A DNA stretch of 5,224 nt, taken from an uncultured Oscillospiraceae bacterium (GTDB lineage Bacteria > Bacillota > Clostridia > Oscillospirales > Oscillospiraceae). Both the position numbers and the translations under genes were made by a program. Each line of letters opens with the position of its first letter. Position 1 is the first letter of the stretch. Below, one piece after another: positions 1-5,224 of this stretch. The stretch lies in assembly GCA_934565775.1 (NCBI GenBank), contig CAKTIN010000106.1, positions 1 through 5,224 of the forward strand, in the 5' to 3' direction. The notes beneath the pieces were generated by a model. That model made no database searches, was not told the DNA's origin, and saw only the letters and a list, made by a program, of their open reading frames with translations.

Positions 1-68
<68 letters not shown>

Positions 69-99
69 ATATGAAAAAAGGTCAGAACCCTGAATAAAC

Positions 100-176
100 T
101 GGTGGGCCTTCAGGGATTCGAACCCGGGACGATCCGGTTATGAGCCGGAGGCTCTAACCAACTGAGCTAAAGGCCC
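100..176 (-). tRNA. tRNA with CAU anticodon (Ile2 or elongator Met), CCA encoded
   Basis: Complete 77-nt cloverleaf on the minus strand: acceptor GGGCCTT/AAGGCCC (all seven pairs), D-stem GCTC/GAGC, anticodon stem TCCGG/CCGGA with loop CTCATAA (anticodon CAT, plus-strand bases 140-142), five-base variable loop, T-loop TTCGAAT, discriminator A, and encoded CCA at 100-102. It lacks initiator features: the first acceptor pair is matched and there is no run of three G-C pairs next to the anticodon loop. CAU can be elongator Met or the lysidine-modified Ile2 that reads AUA. The acceptor has C4-G69 and C5-G68, the pairs known to favour TilS recognition in E. coli Ile2, and the molecule resembles Bacillus tRNA-Ile2 as I remember it, so I lean to Ile2 without certainty. 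The T-stem has one C-U mismatch (C50/U64). Confidence 0.93.
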
Positions 177-211
177 GTTTCATTCCGGTGAATAGCACCG
201 TCACGCCCAAT

Positions 212-240
212 ATAATACCATTTTATCCTTCGGTTGTCAA
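212..240 (-). promoter_or_regulatory. Sigma-A (sigma-70 type) promoter of the tRNA cluster
   Basis: On the minus strand the -35 box is TTGACA, a perfect consensus match (plus-strand 235-240). Exactly 17 bp later comes a -10 box TATTAT, five of six matches (plus-strand 212-217). Transcription should start near base 205, about 30 bases before the mature 5' end of the CAU tRNA at 176. A strong constitutive promoter of this kind is normal for stable RNA genes. The expected leader contains a small hairpin, CGGTG/CACCG (186-190 with 196-200), which would be removed on RNase P cleavage. Confidence 0.85.
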
Positions 241-295
241 TCCTTTTTTTCTGAACCATAAGAATTCTTTTTCGCTTCTATGAAAATGTTTCCCG

Positions 296-309
296 GATTT
301 GCACAAATC
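296..309. promoter_or_regulatory. Palindrome GATTTG-CA-CAAATC, possible operator
   Basis: A perfect 6+6 bp inverted repeat with a two-base centre lies between the two divergent promoters, about 54 bp upstream of the candidate nahK -35 box and 56 bp from the tRNA -35 box. Its size fits a site for a dimeric regulator. It does not match the catabolite-repression (cre) consensus as I know it. The region is AT-rich and a repeat this short can arise by chance, so this is only a candidate. Confidence 0.25.
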
Positions 310-362
310 ACTTCTTTTTACTCCAAAATCCCGTATGTTTTTGCCGGAAGGGGGAAAACCGG

Positions 363-391
363 TTGCATTACCCTTGCTTTTTTGATAAAAT
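363..391 (+). promoter_or_regulatory. Candidate promoter of the nahK-ROK-nagA operon
   Basis: A -10 like box TAAAAT (386-391, five of six consensus bases) lies 17 bp after TTGCAT (363-368, three of six). Transcription would start near 398, leaving an untranslated leader of about 75 bases before the start codon at 473. The weak -35 would suit a promoter that depends on an activator or is expressed conditionally. No better plus-strand pair was found in 240-460, but this one rests on sequence match only. Confidence 0.4.
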
Positions 392-460
392 AAAGCCCCC
401 GAGATGCGGATCGGGAACCGATGGGGCACGGCAGGACGGGAGAAATTTCGGCTGAATATT

Positions 461-466
461 AGGAGG
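461..466 (+). promoter_or_regulatory. Ribosome binding site AGGAGG fixing the nahK start at 473
   Basis: A perfect AGGAGG lies six bases before the ATG at 473. The frame is open further upstream to an ATG at 404, but that codon has no Shine-Dalgarno sequence and would sit only about six bases from the predicted transcript start. The 23 residues between the two starts also do not look like the start of a kinase of this family. The start at 473 is therefore preferred. Confidence 0.88.
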
Positions 467-472
467 TCCGCT

Positions 473-1546
473 ATGAATACGGCATGGAAAGCCTTTTGTA
501 TAGAGGGAACGCCTGTGGCGTTCAAGCAATTTGATCAGGGACATATCAACCGGACGGTCCGCCTGGAGATGGACACCGGCAAGGAGTATGTCCTGCAAAT
601 GATCAACACCTATGTGTTCCGGGACCCGGTGCACCTGATGGAGAACGCCGCTGCGGTGACGGATTACATCCGCAAGAAGAGCGGTGACCCCCGGGCGGCC
701 ATTCATTTTATCCCGGCCCGGGACGGAAAGTTCTATCATATTGATGAGGACGGCGCCTTCTGGCGGATGTACGACTTCGTCGGCGGCTATTGTATGGACC
801 GGGTGGAGTGCCCCGAGGATTTTTATCAGAGCGCCCTGGCCTTTGGCCGCTTCCAGAATCTTCTGGCGGATTTTCCGGCGGATACGCTGTATGAGACCAT
901 CCCGGAGTTCCACAATACGCCGGACCGGTACCGCCAGCTGCGGGAGGCTGCGGCGCAGGACGCCAAGGGCCGCCTGGCGGGCGTGGGGGAGGAGCTCAAG
1001 TTCCTCCTGGACCGGGAAGAGGAAATGGGAACGCTCCAGCGGATGCGGGAGCGCGGGGAGCTGCCCCTGCGGGTGACGCACAACGATACGAAGCTGAATA
1101 ATGTCCTGCTGGACCGGGTGACCAAAAAGCCGCTGTGCGTGCTGGACCTGGATACGGTCATGCCCGGCCTGTCCGCCTATGATTTTGGAGATTCCATCCG
1201 CTATGGCGCAGCGACCGCCGCAGAGGACGAGCCGGACCCCGGCAAGATGAAGCTGGATCTGACCTTGTTTGAGGCGTATACCCGGGGCTTCCTGGAGGCC
1301 TGCCCGTCTCTGACCCCGGAGGAGATCCGGGTGCTGCCCCTGGGGGCGAAGGTAATGACCGTGGAGTGCGCGGTGCGCTTCCTGGCCGATTACCTCAATG
1401 GCGATGTGTATTTTAACGTGAACTATCCCACGCACAATCTGGTCCGCGCCAGGACGCAAATGGCCCTGACGGCGGATATGGAGCGGAAGTGGGAGCAGAT
1501 GAAGGAAATTGTGGCCCGTGTGGCCGGAGAGGTCCGGCGGGCTTAA
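473..1546 (+). CDS. nahK: N-acetylhexosamine 1-kinase (NahK/LnpB family)
   Basis: A 357-residue cytoplasmic kinase of the aminoglycoside phosphotransferase (APH) fold. By family it transfers phosphate from ATP to the anomeric C1 of GlcNAc or GalNAc, the step after lacto-N-biose phosphorylase in bifidobacteria. Visible motifs are the catalytic loop H203-N-D205-T-K-L-N-N210 (D205 as catalytic base, N210 for Mg) and the metal-binding VLDLDTVMPG (D225 and D227), followed by SAYDFGD (234-240). The HNDTK/LDLDTVMPG pair is characteristic of the NahK group rather than antibiotic kinases, and the length matches Bifidobacterium NahK (about 359). The start at 473 is set by AGGAGG. It is the first gene of the operon, 17 bp before the ROK gene. 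The nagA partner downstream supports an amino-sugar substrate. The exact sugar, or a related hexosamine, cannot be read from sequence; no lacto-N-biose phosphorylase is in view. Confidence 0.85.
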   Translation: MNTAWKAFCIEGTPVAFKQFDQGHINRTVRLEMDTGKEYVLQMINTYVFRDPVHLMENAAAVTDYIRKKSGDPRAAIHFIPARDGKFYHIDEDGAFWRMYDFVGGYCMDRVECPEDFYQSALAFGRFQNLLADFPADTLYETIPEFHNTPDRYRQLREAAAQDAKGRLAGVGEELKFLLDREEEMGTLQRMRERGELPLRVTHNDTKLNNVLLDRVTKKPLCVLDLDTVMPGLSAYDFGDSIRYGAATAAEDEPDPGKMKLDLTLFEAYTRGFLEACPSLTPEEIRVLPLGAKVMTVECAVRFLADYLNGDVYFNVNYPTHNLVRARTQMALTADMERKWEQMKEIVARVAGEVRRA

Positions 1547-1563
1547 AGCAGGAGGAGAAACAA

Positions 1564-2940
1564 ATGGAGTATTTGGGCATTCAATTTGAGGCAAAGAACC
1601 TCCCGGAGCTGGAGCCGGAATTCATTCCCTTCGGCGTGTGGATGGAGGCCTTCTTAAAAACCGCGACCCGGCCGGTGGCCATTGCCGTAGAGCGGGACCA
1701 CGGGAAAACCACGGTTCACCATACGAAGATCCACGGCACCCCGGAAATGGCGGAGGCGGACTTCCGCTTTATGGAGCGGTATGTGAAGTTCCTGCTGTGG
1801 TCCGTGGGCGGCTACAGGGTCTTTATTTGCGGCTGCCCGGAGATCGGTGCGCGTCTGCAGAAGGCCTATTCCCGCACCGGTGAGCGGGCCTTTGACGTGC
1901 AGTTTGCTTATGACGTCTTTGAGCAGGAGATGGAGGTTCTGAATCTGCCCCTGGAGCAGTGCCCGCAGCCCAAGGAGAGCGCGATCCCCATTGGCGGACA
2001 TCTGGACGGCTGCCGCATCGGCTTTGACGCGGGCGGCTCGGACCGGAAGGTTTCCGCGGTGATCGACGGCAAGACCGTTTACTCCGAGGAGGTCGTCTGG
2101 AACCCCAAGACCCAGTCGGATCCCCAGTATCATTTTGACGGCATTGTGGCGGCCTTCCGGACCGCCGCCTCCAAGATGCCCCGGGTGGACGCCATCGGCG
2201 TCTCCTCGGCCGGGACCTTTGTGGGCAACAGCCCCATGGTCTCCTCCCTGTTCATCAAGGTTCCCCGGGAGAAGCGGGAGCTTGTGAAGTCCATTTACGA
2301 CCGCGCAGCGAAGGAGATCGGCGATGTGCCCATTGTGGTGGCCAATGACGGCGACGTGACCGCCCTGGCCGGCGCCATGGGCATGGGCTGCGGCAATGTC
2401 ATGGGCATGGCCATGGGTACCAGTGAGGCGGTCGGCTATGTGGACGCCAACGGGAGCATCCTGGGCTGGTATAACGAGCTGGCCTTTGCCCCGGTGGACC
2501 TGTCCGAGACGGCCATGCAGGACGAGTGGAGCACGGATTACGGCGTGGGCTGCAAGTATTTCTCCCAGGACGCGGTGATTAAGCTGGCGCCCCGGGCGGG
2601 GATCGATCTGAATCCGGCCCTGACCCCTGCCGAGAAGCTGAAGGTGGTGCAGGCCCTGATGGAGCAGGACGACCCCAGAGCGGCGAAGATTTATGAGAGC
2701 ATCGGCGCGTATCTGGCCTATACCGTGGTGCTGTATGCCCACTTCTATGAGATCAAGCATCTGATGGTCCTGGGCCGGGTCATGTCCGGCAAGGGCGGAG
2801 AGCGAATCCTCGCCCGCTGCCAGGCTATTTTGAAAGAAGAGTATCCCGCCCTGTTTGAGGCGGTGCAGGTCATGCTTCCCGATGAAAAGACCCGTCGGGT
2901 GGGGCAGTCCGTGGCTGCGGCCAGCCTGCCTGAGCTGTAA
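1564..2940 (+). CDS. Atypical ROK-like (ASKHA fold) putative sugar kinase with N-terminal extension
   Basis: A 458-residue soluble protein whose C-terminal two thirds follow the ROK sugar-kinase plan. There is a phosphate-1 loop G-F-D155-A-G-G-S159, IGVSSAGTF, VANDGDVTAL with the putative catalytic D262, a phosphate-2 loop G285-T-S-E288, and VLGRVMSGKGG (402-412) at the adenosine site. Family ROK kinases are about 300 residues. This one has roughly 145 extra N-terminal residues that I cannot assign, with no helix-turn-helix visible, so it is not a typical ROK repressor. Where ROK kinases have ExGH the sequence reads E305-L-A-F308, and the zinc cluster CxCGxxGC is reduced to a region with one cysteine (YGVGCKY, C330). 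Start ATG 1564 follows AGGAGG by eight bases. From its place between nahK and nagA I infer a role in GlcNAc handling, perhaps 6-phosphorylation; a sensor or regulatory role is possible. Confidence 0.75.
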   Translation: MEYLGIQFEAKNLPELEPEFIPFGVWMEAFLKTATRPVAIAVERDHGKTTVHHTKIHGTPEMAEADFRFMERYVKFLLWSVGGYRVFICGCPEIGARLQKAYSRTGERAFDVQFAYDVFEQEMEVLNLPLEQCPQPKESAIPIGGHLDGCRIGFDAGGSDRKVSAVIDGKTVYSEEVVWNPKTQSDPQYHFDGIVAAFRTAASKMPRVDAIGVSSAGTFVGNSPMVSSLFIKVPREKRELVKSIYDRAAKEIGDVPIVVANDGDVTALAGAMGMGCGNVMGMAMGTSEAVGYVDANGSILGWYNELAFAPVDLSETAMQDEWSTDYGVGCKYFSQDAVIKLAPRAGIDLNPALTPAEKLKVVQALMEQDDPRAAKIYESIGAYLAYTVVLYAHFYEIKHLMVLGRVMSGKGGERILARCQAILKEEYPALFEAVQVMLPDEKTRRVGQSVAAASLPEL

Positions 2941-2953
2941 GGAGGAAACTGGT

Positions 2954-4084
2954 ATGTTTTTTAAGAACGCGAATCTCTATACCGAGGATTTTCACTTCCA
3001 TATGGGCGCTTTTTCCGTGGAAAATGGGAAATTTGCGGAAGTAATGGCGGAGAATGTTCCGGCGGACGCCGTGGACCTGAAGGGGGCGCGGGTGATTCCC
3101 GGCCTGATCGACGTGCATACCCACGGGAACTCCGGGGAGGACTTCTCCGACGGGAGCGTGGAGGGCCTGAAGAAAATGCTGGGCTATTACGGCCGCAACG
3201 GCATTACCTCCGTGGCGCCCGCCTCCATGACCCTGCCCTATGAGGTCCTGTCCAAGGCCTTTGCCGCCGGTGCGCAGCTGAAGAAGGAGCGCCCGGAAAA
3301 CTGCGCCAAGATCATGGGCGCTCAGATGGAGGGCCCCTTCTTCTCCGAGAAGAAGAAAGGCGCACAGAACGGCGAGTATCTCCGGAACCCGGACTTCGAG
3401 GCGTTCCGGAAGCTGTTTGAGGAAAGCGACGGCCTGGTGCGGATTGTGGACCTGGCGCCGGAGCTTCCCGGCGCGGTGGAGTTCATCCAGAAGGCCAAGG
3501 AGCTGTGCACCGTATCCGTGGCGCACACGGACGCCACCTATGACGAGGCCAAGGCGGCCTATGACGCGGGCGCTACCCACCTGACCCACCTGTACAACGC
3601 CATGCTCGGGATTCATCACCGGAAGCCCGGCGTGATCCCCGCCGCCGCCGAGAACGAGAAGGTGCGGGCGGAGCTTATCAGCGACGGCCTCCATGTCCAT
3701 CCCGCCGCCGTGCGCCTGGCCTTCCGGATCTTCGGCGCAGAGCGGATGGTGCTGATCTCCGACTCCCTGCGCTGCTGTGGGATGCCGGACGGCAAATATG
3801 AGCTGGGCGGACAGGACGTGTTCCTGGCGGGCGGCGTGGCCCGTCTGGCAGACGGCACCATTGCCGGTTCTGCGACGAACCTGTTTGGCTGTATGCAGCG
3901 GGCGATTTCCTTCGGAATTCCTGCGGAGGACGCCATCCGGGCCGCGACCTGGAATCCGGCCTGCGCCATTGGGGCCGAGAAGGAGATCGGCTCTATTGCC
4001 CCGGGAAAATGGGCGGACTTTGTCGTCTGCGACGAGAATTTTGAGTTGACATCCGTGTATATCGATGGTAAACTAATCAAGTGA
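2954..4084 (+). CDS. nagA: N-acetylglucosamine-6-phosphate deacetylase
   Basis: A 376-residue cytoplasmic amidohydrolase, full length for NagA (E. coli 382). It hydrolyses GlcNAc-6-phosphate to glucosamine-6-phosphate and acetate, the committed step of GlcNAc use and wall-sugar recycling. Visible signatures are PGLIDVHTHG (49-58) with metal ligands H55 and H57, QMEGPFF with E126, VAHTDAT with H191, THLTHLYNAM with H212, SDGLHVHP with substrate-binding H247, and ISDS with the catalytic D270. The spacing H191-H212 equals that of the E. coli zinc ligands (195 and 216). The HxH pair is like Bacillus NagA, where two metals are bound, and unlike E. coli, which has Q-x-N there. Start ATG 2954 is eight bases after an AAGGAGG that overlaps the previous stop codon; the gap to the ROK gene is 13 bp, so the two are co-transcribed. 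It is the last gene of the operon, before the hairpin at 4095. Confidence 0.95.
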   Translation: MFFKNANLYTEDFHFHMGAFSVENGKFAEVMAENVPADAVDLKGARVIPGLIDVHTHGNSGEDFSDGSVEGLKKMLGYYGRNGITSVAPASMTLPYEVLSKAFAAGAQLKKERPENCAKIMGAQMEGPFFSEKKKGAQNGEYLRNPDFEAFRKLFEESDGLVRIVDLAPELPGAVEFIQKAKELCTVSVAHTDATYDEAKAAYDAGATHLTHLYNAMLGIHHRKPGVIPAAAENEKVRAELISDGLHVHPAAVRLAFRIFGAERMVLISDSLRCCGMPDGKYELGGQDVFLAGGVARLADGTIAGSATNLFGCMQRAISFGIPAEDAIRAATWNPACAIGAEKEIGSIAPGKWADFVVCDENFELTSVYIDGKLIK

Positions 4085-4094
4085 GTTTGCAAAC

Positions 4095-4125
4095 AACTGC
4101 GCCGGTCATACGGCGCAGTTCTTTT
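4095..4125 (+). terminator. Rho-independent terminator of the operon (short U-tract)
   Basis: A perfect 10-bp inverted repeat, AACTGCGCCG (4095-4104) and CGGCGCAGTT (4111-4120), with a six-base loop GTCATA, starts 11 bases after the nagA stop and is followed by CTTTT. The stem is strong but the T-run is only four bases and is followed by GACTAA, so termination may be incomplete and some readthrough into the MATE gene is possible. On the minus strand it has no good U-tract. Confidence 0.75.
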
Positions 4126-4150
4126 GACTAATATAGAGATTGAGGTGCGT

Positions 4151-5224
4151 ATGAGAAGGAAGTATTTCGGAGATAAAAAGTTTTATGCCATGGTCATGGC
4201 GGTGGCCATGCCAATTATGATCCAGAATGCCATTACGAATTTCGTGGGAATGCTGGACAACATCATGGTCGGCCGGGTGGGGACGCTGCAAATGAGCGGC
4301 GTTGCCATTGTGAACCAGCTGCTGTTTGTATTCAACCTTTGCGTGTTCGGTGCGGTAGCCGGGCCCGGCATCTTTACCGCCCAGTTCCATGGGGCGGGGG
4401 ATCAGGAGGGCGTGCGGTATACCTTCCGCTTTAAATTGATTGCCTGCTGCCTGATCTCTCTGGTAGGTCTGGGCATCTTTATCACGGTGGGGGAGCCCCT
4501 GGTCCTTCTGTATCTGAAGGGGGAGGGAGAGGTCCAGGACCTGGCCCAGACCCTGCAATTCGGCAAGGACTATTTGCAGGTGATGCTCTGGGGAATCGTG
4601 CCCTTCGCTCTGACCAATGTGTATGCCGGTACCCTGCGCGAGACCGGGGAGACCGTTGTGCCCATGGTGGGCGGCATTTCCGCCGTTCTGGTCAATCTGC
4701 TGTTCAACTACATCCTGATCTTCGGCAAGCTGGGTGCGCCGGTGCTGGGCGTCCGGGGCGCGGCCATCGCTACGGTCATCTCCCGGTTTGTGGAGCTGGC
4801 CATTGTGGCCGGGTGGACCCATCTCCATGGGGATAAAAAGCCCTTTATCCGGGGCGCATACCGCTCCCTGCGGATTCCCCGGGAGCTGACGGGGAAGCTG
4901 ATGAAGAAGGGAATGCCCCTGCTGGTGAACGAGGCCCTGTGGTCCGCCGGTATGGCGGTGCTGAGCCAGTGCTACTCCACCCGGGGCCTGGATGTGGTGT
5001 CCGCGACGAATATCACCAACACCATCTGGAATGTGTTCAGTGTCAGCTTCCTGTCCATGGGCAATGCGGTGGGCATTCTCATTGGCCAGATGCTGGGGGC
5101 GGGCCGCGCCCGGGAGGATGTGAAGGACACCGACCGGAAGCTGATCGTATTTTCCGTGCTGATCTGTGTCTTCTTCGGCGGACTGATGATGGCGGTTTCC
5201 GGGGTGTTCCCCAAGATTTATAAT
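4151..5224 (+). CDS. MATE-family multidrug/toxin efflux transporter, 3' end outside the window
   Basis: 358 residues are visible with no stop before the right edge; MATE proteins are usually about 440-460, so roughly 90-100 residues are missing. This is an inner-membrane antiporter family that exports drugs, toxins or metabolites using a Na+ or H+ gradient. The N-terminal bundle looks complete. Hydrophobic segments lie near 13-33, 51-75, 96-114, 140-160, 169-191 and 200-222, with the conserved D36 in GMLDNIMVGR, GAVAGPGIFTAQFHGAG (67-83) and the LRETG motif (162-166) between helices 4 and 5. The second bundle begins at about residue 255 with KKGMPLLVNEALW and is cut. The ATG at 4151 follows GAGGTG by three bases, a shorter spacing and weaker site than the upstream genes have. 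It lies 66 bp after nagA beyond a terminator, so it is probably a separate unit. The substrate cannot be told from sequence. Confidence 0.92.
   Translation, partial: MRRKYFGDKKFYAMVMAVAMPIMIQNAITNFVGMLDNIMVGRVGTLQMSGVAIVNQLLFVFNLCVFGAVAGPGIFTAQFHGAGDQEGVRYTFRFKLIACCLISLVGLGIFITVGEPLVLLYLKGEGEVQDLAQTLQFGKDYLQVMLWGIVPFALTNVYAGTLRETGETVVPMVGGISAVLVNLLFNYILIFGKLGAPVLGVRGAAIATVISRFVELAIVAGWTHLHGDKKPFIRGAYRSLRIPRELTGKLMKKGMPLLVNEALWSAGMAVLSQCYSTRGLDVVSATNITNTIWNVFSVSFLSMGNAVGILIGQMLGAGRAREDVKDTDRKLIVFSVLICVFFGGLMMAVSGVFPKIYN

Larger units (their letters stand above)
177..472. other. Divergent intergenic region between the tRNA cluster and the amino-sugar operon
   Basis: About 296 bases without a coding region. 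The stretch from about 205 to 395 is visibly richer in A+T than the flanking genes, as expected for a promoter region. It holds the minus-strand tRNA promoter (212-240), a 14-bp palindrome (296-309), a weaker plus-strand promoter candidate (363-391), and a GC-rich leader with two mutually exclusive short hairpins (395-427) before the nahK ribosome binding site at 461-466. The open frames crossing it on either strand lack ribosome binding sites and recognisable protein features. I see no small gene, and no riboswitch class I can name. Confidence 0.7.

Noticed and set aside
404..472. An extended nahK start at ATG 404.
   Set aside because: It has no Shine-Dalgarno sequence and lies within a few bases of the predicted transcript start, whereas ATG 473 has a perfect AGGAGG at normal spacing.
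223..525. A 100-codon minus-strand frame covering the intergenic region and the start of nahK.
   Set aside because: It overlaps the tRNA promoter and the nahK start, has no ribosome binding site, and shows no recognisable protein pattern.
473..1546. An aminoglycoside-resistance phosphotransferase.
   Set aside because: The fold is shared, but the HNDTK and LDLDTVMPG motifs and the neighbouring nagA point to the N-acetylhexosamine 1-kinase branch.
368..1594. A 408-codon open frame on the minus strand opposite nahK.
   Set aside because: It is the mirror of a clear kinase gene in GC-rich DNA. The protein is low in recognisable features, rich in H, R, Q, L and P, and has no ribosome binding site.
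1654..2760. A 368-codon open frame on the minus strand opposite the ROK gene.
   Set aside because: It is a compositional shadow: biased to G, H and L with no domain motif or start signal, while the plus strand carries a coherent ROK-like protein.
4124..4129. TTGACT as a -35 box for the MATE gene.
   Set aside because: A -10 box at 16-18 bp would fall over the start codon at 4151, and the bases there (GCGTAT) do not match. TAATAT at 4129-4134 has no -35 partner upstream at the right distance.

Overview
The window most likely comes from a GC-rich member of the Bacillota, class Clostridia (an Oscillospiraceae-like gut commensal is my best guess). The evidence is strong AGGAGG ribosome binding sites a few bases before every start, a consensus sigma-A promoter, tRNA genes of Firmicutes type, and proteins resembling those of gut Clostridia. 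This is inference from style; no marker gene is present.

Layout. Bases 1-176 hold two tRNA genes on the minus strand: a tRNA with anticodon CAU, then tRNA-Trp(CCA), which is cut by the left edge. Both are read from a near-perfect promoter at 212-240. Bases 177-472 are an AT-richer divergent intergenic region with promoter signals for both sides, a short palindrome and a possible 5'-leader hairpin. From 473 to 4084 three genes lie head to tail on the plus strand, only 17 and 13 bp apart: an N-acetylhexosamine 1-kinase (nahK/lnpB type), an unusual ROK/ASKHA-fold protein, and N-acetylglucosamine-6-phosphate deacetylase (nagA). A 10-bp GC-rich hairpin closes this operon. At 4151 a MATE-family multidrug/toxin exporter gene begins and runs off the right edge.

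How the genes fit together. The three-gene operon looks like an intracellular amino-sugar salvage unit, as in bacteria that eat mucin, milk-oligosaccharide or cell-wall sugars. NahK would phosphorylate GlcNAc or GalNAc at C1, feeding UDP-sugar synthesis or, through a phosphomutase not seen here, the 6-phosphate pool. NagA would deacetylate GlcNAc-6-phosphate to glucosamine-6-phosphate. The middle gene could supply the 6-phosphate if it is an active sugar kinase. However, it lacks the usual ROK ExGH histidine and the zinc-binding cysteine cluster, and it has about 145 extra residues at its N-terminus, so its role is the real open question here. No transporter, glycosidase, phosphorylase or deaminase (NagB) is visible in the window.
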